DNA of 9,870 bases, taken from NCBI GenBank assembly GCA_002432095.1, contig DJFQ01000190.1, forward strand, positions 24,053-33,922, written 5' to 3'. Below are positions 5,261 to 9,870 of this stretch, piece by piece (within the stretch, counting starts at the first letter, position 1; each line of letters begins with the position of its first letter). The stretch is from Marinagarivorans sp. UBA5868 (GTDB lineage: Bacteria; Pseudomonadota; Gammaproteobacteria; Pseudomonadales; Cellvibrionaceae). The notes beneath the pieces are model-generated. The model was given only the letters and a program-made list of their open reading frames with translations, ran no database searches and was not told the DNA's origin. The translations under genes were made by a program, and so were the position numbers.

Positions 5261-8149
5261 ATGACCAACCGAGTTGAAACCCTTGCTGATCTCCAGGATT
5301 CCGGCGAATTCATCCGCCGTCACATAGGCCCGGACGCGGCCCAGACTGACGCGATGCTGGCGGCTCTGGGGGTTGGCAGCATGGCGGAGCTGATTGAAAA
5401 AACTGTCCCCAAGGCAATTCGCCAAGAAACCACACAAGCATTGCGCAACCCCATGCCGGAGCAACAAGCGTTGGCGGAGTTGAAATCAATCGCGCGACGC
5501 AACCAGGTGTTTAAGAGCTATATCGGCATGGGGTATCACGACACTTATGTACCCAATGTGATATTGCGCAACGTGTTGGAAAACCCCGGTTGGTACACCG
5601 CCTACACTCCCTACCAACCGGAAATCGCCCAGGGGCGACTGGAAGGCCTGCTGAATTTTCAGCAAATGATCATTGATCTCACCGGTATGGATATGGCCAA
5701 CGCCAGCCTCCTCGACGAGGGCACTGCCGCCGCTGAAGCCATGGCCATGTGCAAACGAGTCGCCAAGAAAAATCGCTCTGACACTTTTTTCGTCAGCCGT
5801 GACACTCACCCACAGACCTTAGCGGTGATTCGCACTCGGGCTGAGCATTTTGGCTTTGACATTGTAGTAGGCGACCCGGCGGTGGATCTGGCCGGCTGCG
5901 ACTGCTTCGGTGTATTGCTTCAGTACCCCGGCAGCACCGGCCAGGTGCGTGATCTGAGCGAAATTATCGAGATGGCCCACCATAAGGATGCACTGGTGAC
6001 AGTGGCCGCGGACATTCTGAGTCTGGTTTTGCTCAAATCCCCCGGCGAGATGGGCGCGGACATTGTGGTCGGTAGCAATCAGCGGTTCGGCGTCCCAATG
6101 GGGTTTGGCGGCCCGCACGCGGCATTTTTCGCCTTTCGCGACGCTTATAAGCGGTCTGCACCGGGCCGCATTATCGGTGTGTCGGTCGACACCCGGGGAA
6201 AACAGGCACTGCGTATGGCGATGCAAACCCGCGAGCAGCATATCCGCCGGGAAAAGGCCAACTCCAACATTTGCACGTCGCAGGTCTTGCTCGCATTAAT
6301 GAGTGTGTTTTATGCGATCTATCACGGCCGCGAAGGGCTGCAAAGGATCGCGGGCCGTGTCCACCTGCTCACCAAATTGCTGGCGCAGGGCCTCAAAGCA
6401 CAAAACTACAAACTTCGTTATGAGGAATTTTTCGATACTTTGGCCATTGATGTGGGTGACAACCAAAGTGCTCTGATCCAACGGGCGGAAGCTCAACAGA
6501 TTAATTTACGGCGCATCGATAAAAACGCGATCGGCGTTAGCCTCAACGAAACCACCACAGGGGAAGACGTTGAAGCCCTGCTCGCCGTGTTCGCATCCGC
6601 CGCCCACGCTCAGGATCTGGGCGTGCTGGAAAGTCGTGCACAGCAAATGCAAGCAATTCCCGCAAACTGTGTGCGCACCTCAAACATTCTGGAACATCCC
6701 GTGTTTCAAAGTTTCCATTCAGAAACAGAGATGTTGCGCTATCTAAAACGCCTTGAAGCTAGGGATATCGCCCTGAATCACGCGATGATTCCATTGGGCT
6801 CTTGCACCATGAAACTCAACGCCACCGCCGAGATGATTCCTGTCACCTGGCCGGAATTCGGTCGCATGCACCCTTTCGCACCCATTGAGCAGGCGAGCGG
6901 CTACTCGCAAATGTTTGCCGAACTGCAAAATATGCTGAAATTTTGTACTGGTTATGATGCCATCAGCCTGCAGCCCAATGCCGGATCTCAGGGCGAATAC
7001 GCGGGCTTAGTTGTGATCAAGAAATATTTTGAGGCAAAAGGCGAGACGCGAGATATCTGTTTGATCCCCGCCAGCGCGCACGGCACCAACCCGGCCTCCG
7101 CGCAAATGGTGGGCATGAAGGTTGTCGTCATCGGCTGTGATGATCAGGGCAACGTCGATATCGAGGATCTGCGCGCAAAAATAAATCAGTTTGGCACCAG
7201 CGTCGCGGCGTTAATGGCGACTTATCCATCTACCCATGGGGTATTCGAAGAAAATATTCGCGACATTTGTGAGTTGGTCCATAGCGTCGGCGCACAGGTT
7301 TATATCGACGGTGCCAATATGAACGCGTTGGTTGGATTGGCGGCACCGGGCGAATTTGGCGGTGATGTCTCACATTTGAATTTGCATAAAACCTTTTGCA
7401 TTCCGCACGGCGGCGGTGGCCCAGGCATGGGACCCATCGGCGTGAAAACCCATCTTGCGCCTTACCTGCCCGGCCATCCGCTACAAAACATTCCAGAGAC
7501 TGATGCCGTCAACGGCACCATTTCTTCTGGACCGTGGGGTTCCGCAAGTATTTTGCCGATCAGTTGGATGTACATCCGCATGATGGGTGCTGCAGGCATG
7601 CGACAAGCCACCGAATACGCCATCCTCAACGCCAACTACATTGCACGTCGTTTACAGGATCACTACCCAGTGCTGTACACCGGACGCAATGGCTTTATCG
7701 CGCATGAATGTCTGCTGGATTTGCGTCCGCTCAAAGAGGCTAGCGGCATCAGCGAGGAAGATATTGCAAAACGCCTGATGGATTATGGTTTTCACGCGCC
7801 CACTATGTCGTTTCCAGTGGCCGGCACGCTGATGATCGAACCAACTGAGAGCGAATCCCAAGCGGAACTCGACAGATTCTGCGATGCCATGATTGAAATT
7901 CGCAGAGAAATTGCCCGGGTTGAAAGCGGCGAATGGCCGCAGGATAACAACCCACTTAAAAATGCACCGCATTCCCTGGATGATGTCATGAGCGAAACCT
8001 GGGATCGCCCTTACCCGCGTGATACCGCCGCTCGACCATTGCCCTACCTACGTGTTCACAAGGTGTGGCCATCCGTCAATCGTATTGACAATGTTTACGG
8101 CGATCGAAATCTCGTATGCACCTGTCCACCAGTTGAGGCTTACCAATAA
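5261..8149 (+). CDS. gcvP: Glycine dehydrogenase (decarboxylating), P-protein
   Basis: GcvP is the pyridoxal-phosphate P-protein of the glycine cleavage system. It decarboxylates glycine and passes the aminomethyl group to the lipoyl arm of GcvH. The 962-residue single chain is the gammaproteobacterial form (E. coli 957), with an N-terminal half at about 1-450 and a homologous C-terminal half carrying the cofactor. Lys710 in HLNLHKTF is the Schiff-base lysine, followed by the glycine-rich [11 protein letters not shown]. The opening [11 protein letters not shown] and the closing LVCTCPP are also family hallmarks. The frame extends up to a GTG at 5243, but the ATG at 5261 matches the family N-terminus and has GGA eight bases upstream. 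No gcvT, gcvH or lipoate gene is in the window, so its partners are encoded elsewhere or beyond its edges. A hairpin follows the stop. Confidence 0.98.
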   Translation: MTNRVETLADLQDSGEFIRRHIGPDAAQTDAMLAALGVGSMAELIEKTVPKAIRQETTQALRNPMPEQQALAELKSIARRNQVFKSYIGMGYHDTYVPNVILRNVLENPGWYTAYTPYQPEIAQGRLEGLLNFQQMIIDLTGMDMANASLLDEGTAAAEAMAMCKRVAKKNRSDTFFVSRDTHPQTLAVIRTRAEHFGFDIVVGDPAVDLAGCDCFGVLLQYPGSTGQVRDLSEIIEMAHHKDALVTVAADILSLVLLKSPGEMGADIVVGSNQRFGVPMGFGGPHAAFFAFRDAYKRSAPGRIIGVSVDTRGKQALRMAMQTREQHIRREKANSNICTSQVLLALMSVFYAIYHGREGLQRIAGRVHLLTKLLAQGLKAQNYKLRYEEFFDTLAIDVGDNQSALIQRAEAQQINLRRIDKNAIGVSLNETTTGEDVEALLAVFASAAHAQDLGVLESRAQQMQAIPANCVRTSNILEHPVFQSFHSETEMLRYLKRLEARDIALNHAMIPLGSCTMKLNATAEMIPVTWPEFGRMHPFAPIEQASGYSQMFAELQNMLKFCTGYDAISLQPNAGSQGEYAGLVVIKKYFEAKGETRDICLIPASAHGTNPASAQMVGMKVVVIGCDDQGNVDIEDLRAKINQFGTSVAALMATYPSTHGVFEENIRDICELVHSVGAQVYIDGANMNALVGLAAPGEFGGDVSHLNLHKTFCIPHGGGGPGMGPIGVKTHLAPYLPGHPLQNIPETDAVNGTISSGPWGSASILPISWMYIRMMGAAGMRQATEYAILNANYIARRLQDHYPVLYTGRNGFIAHECLLDLRPLKEASGISEEDIAKRLMDYGFHAPTMSFPVAGTLMIEPTESESQAELDRFCDAMIEIRREIARVESGEWPQDNNPLKNAPHSLDDVMSETWDRPYPRDTAARPLPYLRVHKVWPSVNRIDNVYGDRNLVCTCPPVEAYQ

Positions 8150-8155
8150 TAATGA

Positions 8156-8185
8156 CGAAGGGAGCGGGAATTTCCGCTCCCTTCG
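8156..8185 (+). terminator. Hairpin after gcvP, probable terminator
   Basis: Twelve Watson-Crick pairs plus one G-T pair join 8156-8168 (CGAAGGGAGCGGG) to 8173-8185, with a 4-base loop AATT, starting 7 bases past the gcvP stop. The stem is very stable. The tail (ATATTTGCG) is poor in T, so it may act as a weak intrinsic terminator or mainly protect the 3' end of the mRNA. Confidence 0.7.
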
Positions 8186-8470
8186 ATATTTGCGACTGCA
8201 ATCTTCCGGCACCCGTCATAAATTTCAACAAGCGTTTCTTACGAGCGTTCTACGCGGAGCGATACCCGCCATTAGGTCTTCAAAATTTCACTCAAAGACA
8301 TCAGACGAAAATGATAAAAACAATGGTCGCACGAGGAAGATTTGTTGGCGGTTTTTCATATCCTTGAACCCGCTTAACAAAGTGAATAGAGTATGACCTG
8401 CCGTCGCGATGCCGCCCTTTGTTTTGCGCCATTACCAAAGCGACCCACTAAAATTCTATACGGAACGCCT
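8186..8470. other. Intergenic region between gcvP and the lipoprotein gene
   Basis: No gene is supported in these 285 bases. A 71-codon frame at 8152-8367 begins inside the gcvP hairpin, has no ribosome binding site and no recognisable motif. No tRNA or small-RNA structure stands out. The region probably holds the 5' control sequences of the downstream lipoprotein gene. Confidence 0.5.
8364..8392 (+). promoter_or_regulatory. Candidate sigma-70 promoter of the lipoprotein gene
   Basis: TTGAAC (8364-8369) and TAGAGT (8387-8392) are 17 bases apart, each matching four of six consensus bases. A start near 8399 would leave a leader of about 70 bases and would exclude the in-frame ATG at 8393, in agreement with the signal-peptide start at 8471. 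Motif evidence only. Confidence 0.35.
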
Positions 8471-9870
8471 ATGCGCCAATATTCGATATGCTTTGCTCTT
8501 GTCGCCTGGGCATTACTGTCAAGCTGTAGCAGCTCACCATCGCAGAATCAATCGCTGGGTATGACCAGCGAGGAAATCCGTGCATCCACGGATGCGGCCA
8601 GATTAAAAAACCTGCAAACGTCACTTGCCGCGCGACTGCACGAGAAAGAAAAAGACGATTTTCCCAAAGAGTTTTCCTTGCTCGAAGATCTTAATCAGCG
8701 CGTAGTGGAACTCGAAACAAAAAAACTGGAAAAAAGTTTGAAGGCGAAGCGCATAAAAACAGAAGGTGATCTGCGCAATAAAGTGTCCCTCACCGATTTA
8801 GCGCAACTGAAAAAACAATTGGAAGATGACAAAGATCTGTCTCCCAGTTTATTAAGTGAAATCTCACAGCCCATTGTGCGTGAACAGACCGACAGCAAAG
8901 CGGTAATACGCACGCTGGAGGCGGAAGCGGCTCAGCAAACCCTTTCGGCAGAGCGGCGGGCGATGGTCTATCACCAATTGTTTATTCTTAGCGGCGAAAC
9001 AAAATGGAAAGATATTCGCGACAAGCAAATGGAGGTCATTGTCAAAGCCATTCATACCGCCGCAGAAAATAATGTGTTTAGCAGCGACTTGGAGAAAAAA
9101 ATTGACTTTGTACGTAGCGTCTATGTTGAGGAACCCCAAAAGGTGATTGACGAGATGCGCGCGCTGTACGCAGCTATGTACGCCCATCGCCATACTCAGA
9201 CCAGACAAAAAGGTGACCGTGAAGCCGCATTCAAGGTTTTGCAGGATCTCGCCAATAAACCTGACTATTCCGAAATAAAAACCAAACTGGGAACCAACGC
9301 CGATAAAATCGCCGACGCCTACGCCAGCGATGTTGCACAAAGTATCGAACGTGGCTGGAACGTGGCTGAGTCCTTCCGACTTTACCAACGCGAAAGGGAA
9401 GTTCGCGAGCTGCTCGGCCTGGAACCGAGACCACATGCAGACACAGATAAGCTGATTCAACAGCTCGCCGATAAATTTCACGCGACAACCAATACAAATC
9501 CGTACGCTGCGCTCGGCTTGCTATTGGCACAACAGACAATCGCTCCGAAGACAGCAAATCTAAAAGACGCATTGGAACAGCAATTCGCAAGAGTGGCGGA
9601 CACCACTATCAAAAGCATCAGCATCACGCAGTTCCGCTCCCGCTATGATGACCTCAATTACGGTGAAGTGATAACTGCGTTGATCAACCAACACCTTTAT
9701 GACGCCCTCAATGGCAACATTCAGATTGTCGAAGAAAACACTGGCGATAATTATGACGCCATGATTTCTGGAAATATTCTGGAAGTAAAAGTCGAGAGCT
9801 CTCAGACCCGTAATAAAAAGCAAATGTTGGTAAATGTTGGCGAAATTCAGCGCACTAACCCCGCTTATAT
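8471..9870 (+). CDS. Predicted large lipoprotein, unrecognised family (partial, runs off the window)
   Basis: This frame is open for 466 codons with no stop inside the window. Residues 1-19 form a lipoprotein signal peptide: MRQYS, a hydrophobic stretch (CFALVAWALL) and the lipobox L16-S17-S18-C19. Ser at +2 predicts outer-membrane sorting by the Lol rule. After a Ser-rich linker, residues 30-330 are mostly charged, helix-forming sequence with coiled-coil character around 60-125. From about residue 370 the pattern changes to alternating strands (TIKSISITQF, GNIQIVEE, YDAMISGNILEVKVES). This faintly resembles CsgG/LpoB/FlgT-type lipoprotein domains, but I cannot assign a family. GGA at 8462-8464 precedes the ATG. 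An in-frame ATG at 8393 would add 26 residues and spoil the signal peptide, so I reject it. Maturation would need Lgt, LspA and Lnt. The function is unknown. Confidence 0.8.
   Translation, partial: MRQYSICFALVAWALLSSCSSSPSQNQSLGMTSEEIRASTDAARLKNLQTSLAARLHEKEKDDFPKEFSLLEDLNQRVVELETKKLEKSLKAKRIKTEGDLRNKVSLTDLAQLKKQLEDDKDLSPSLLSEISQPIVREQTDSKAVIRTLEAEAAQQTLSAERRAMVYHQLFILSGETKWKDIRDKQMEVIVKAIHTAAENNVFSSDLEKKIDFVRSVYVEEPQKVIDEMRALYAAMYAHRHTQTRQKGDREAAFKVLQDLANKPDYSEIKTKLGTNADKIADAYASDVAQSIERGWNVAESFRLYQREREVRELLGLEPRPHADTDKLIQQLADKFHATTNTNPYAALGLLLAQQTIAPKTANLKDALEQQFARVADTTIKSISITQFRSRYDDLNYGEVITALINQHLYDALNGNIQIVEENTGDNYDAMISGNILEVKVESSQTRNKKQMLVNVGEIQRTNPAY

Noticed and set aside
5819..6241. 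A 140-codon - strand frame inside gcvP
   Set aside because: It is an antisense shadow of a highly conserved coding sequence and has no motif of its own.
8019..8396. A 125-codon + strand frame overlapping the gcvP 3' end and the intergenic region
   Set aside because: More than a third of it is the gcvP coding sequence read in another frame, it passes through the gcvP hairpin, and the product is low in recognisable features.
8393..8470. Upstream in-frame ATG of the lipoprotein gene
   Set aside because: It would add 26 residues rich in basic and polar amino acids ahead of the signal peptide, lacks a good ribosome binding site, and lies upstream of the transcription start predicted from the candidate promoter.
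8864..9481. A 205-codon open frame on the - strand under the lipoprotein gene
   Set aside because: It is antisense to a + strand frame that is open for at least 466 codons with a lipobox and ribosome binding site. The antisense product shows no recognisable domain, and a second antisense frame at 9560-9823 is of the same kind.

Overview
The window looks like a chromosomal segment of a moderate-GC gammaproteobacterium. The ybeY-corC-lnt gene order, a single-chain GcvP of about 960 residues and a DUF4124-like motif fit that class. A marine or cellulolytic Cellvibrionales-type lineage (Saccharophagus, Teredinibacter, Cellvibrio relatives) is my best guess, but it is an inference. There are no tRNA or rRNA genes, insertion sequences, CRISPR arrays or phage genes. 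The region is mostly housekeeping, with less familiar genes in the middle and at the right edge.

Left block (1-2551, + strand): the 3' end of ybeY (rRNA-maturation endoribonuclease), then corC/ybeX (two CBS domains plus a CorC_HlyC domain), then lnt (apolipoprotein N-acyltransferase). The last two overlap by ATGA and are evidently one operon. A hairpin terminator at 2606-2636 separates lnt from the convergent dps gene and probably works in both directions.

Middle block (2645-5054, - strand), in transcription order: a CvpA-type membrane protein with a long C-terminal extension ending in a DUF4124-like motif, a Nudix hydrolase of the ADP-ribose/ADP-sugar pyrophosphatase type, and, after a 210-base gap, a Dps ferritin-like protein. 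The last two fit nucleotide clean-up and oxidative or starvation stress protection. The role of the CvpA-like protein is open.

Right block (5261-9870, + strand): gcvP, transcribed divergently from the cvpA-like gene across a 206-base region in which one TACTATA sequence can serve as a -10 element in both directions. A 13-bp hairpin follows gcvP. After a 285-base gap comes a large predicted lipoprotein gene, open from 8471 to the window edge (at least 466 residues). It has no stop inside the window and is not recognised as a named family. Lnt, at the left of the window, makes the final acylation of lipoproteins of this kind, although proximity alone shows no special link.

Several starts are corrected from the longest open frame. 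Dps should start at the ATG at 3115, the Nudix protein at the ATG at 3922 and GcvP at the ATG at 5261. The CvpA-like gene has a GTG start with a strong ribosome binding site. I found no clear novel multi-gene system. The two items most worth a look are the CvpA extension and the unrecognised lipoprotein.
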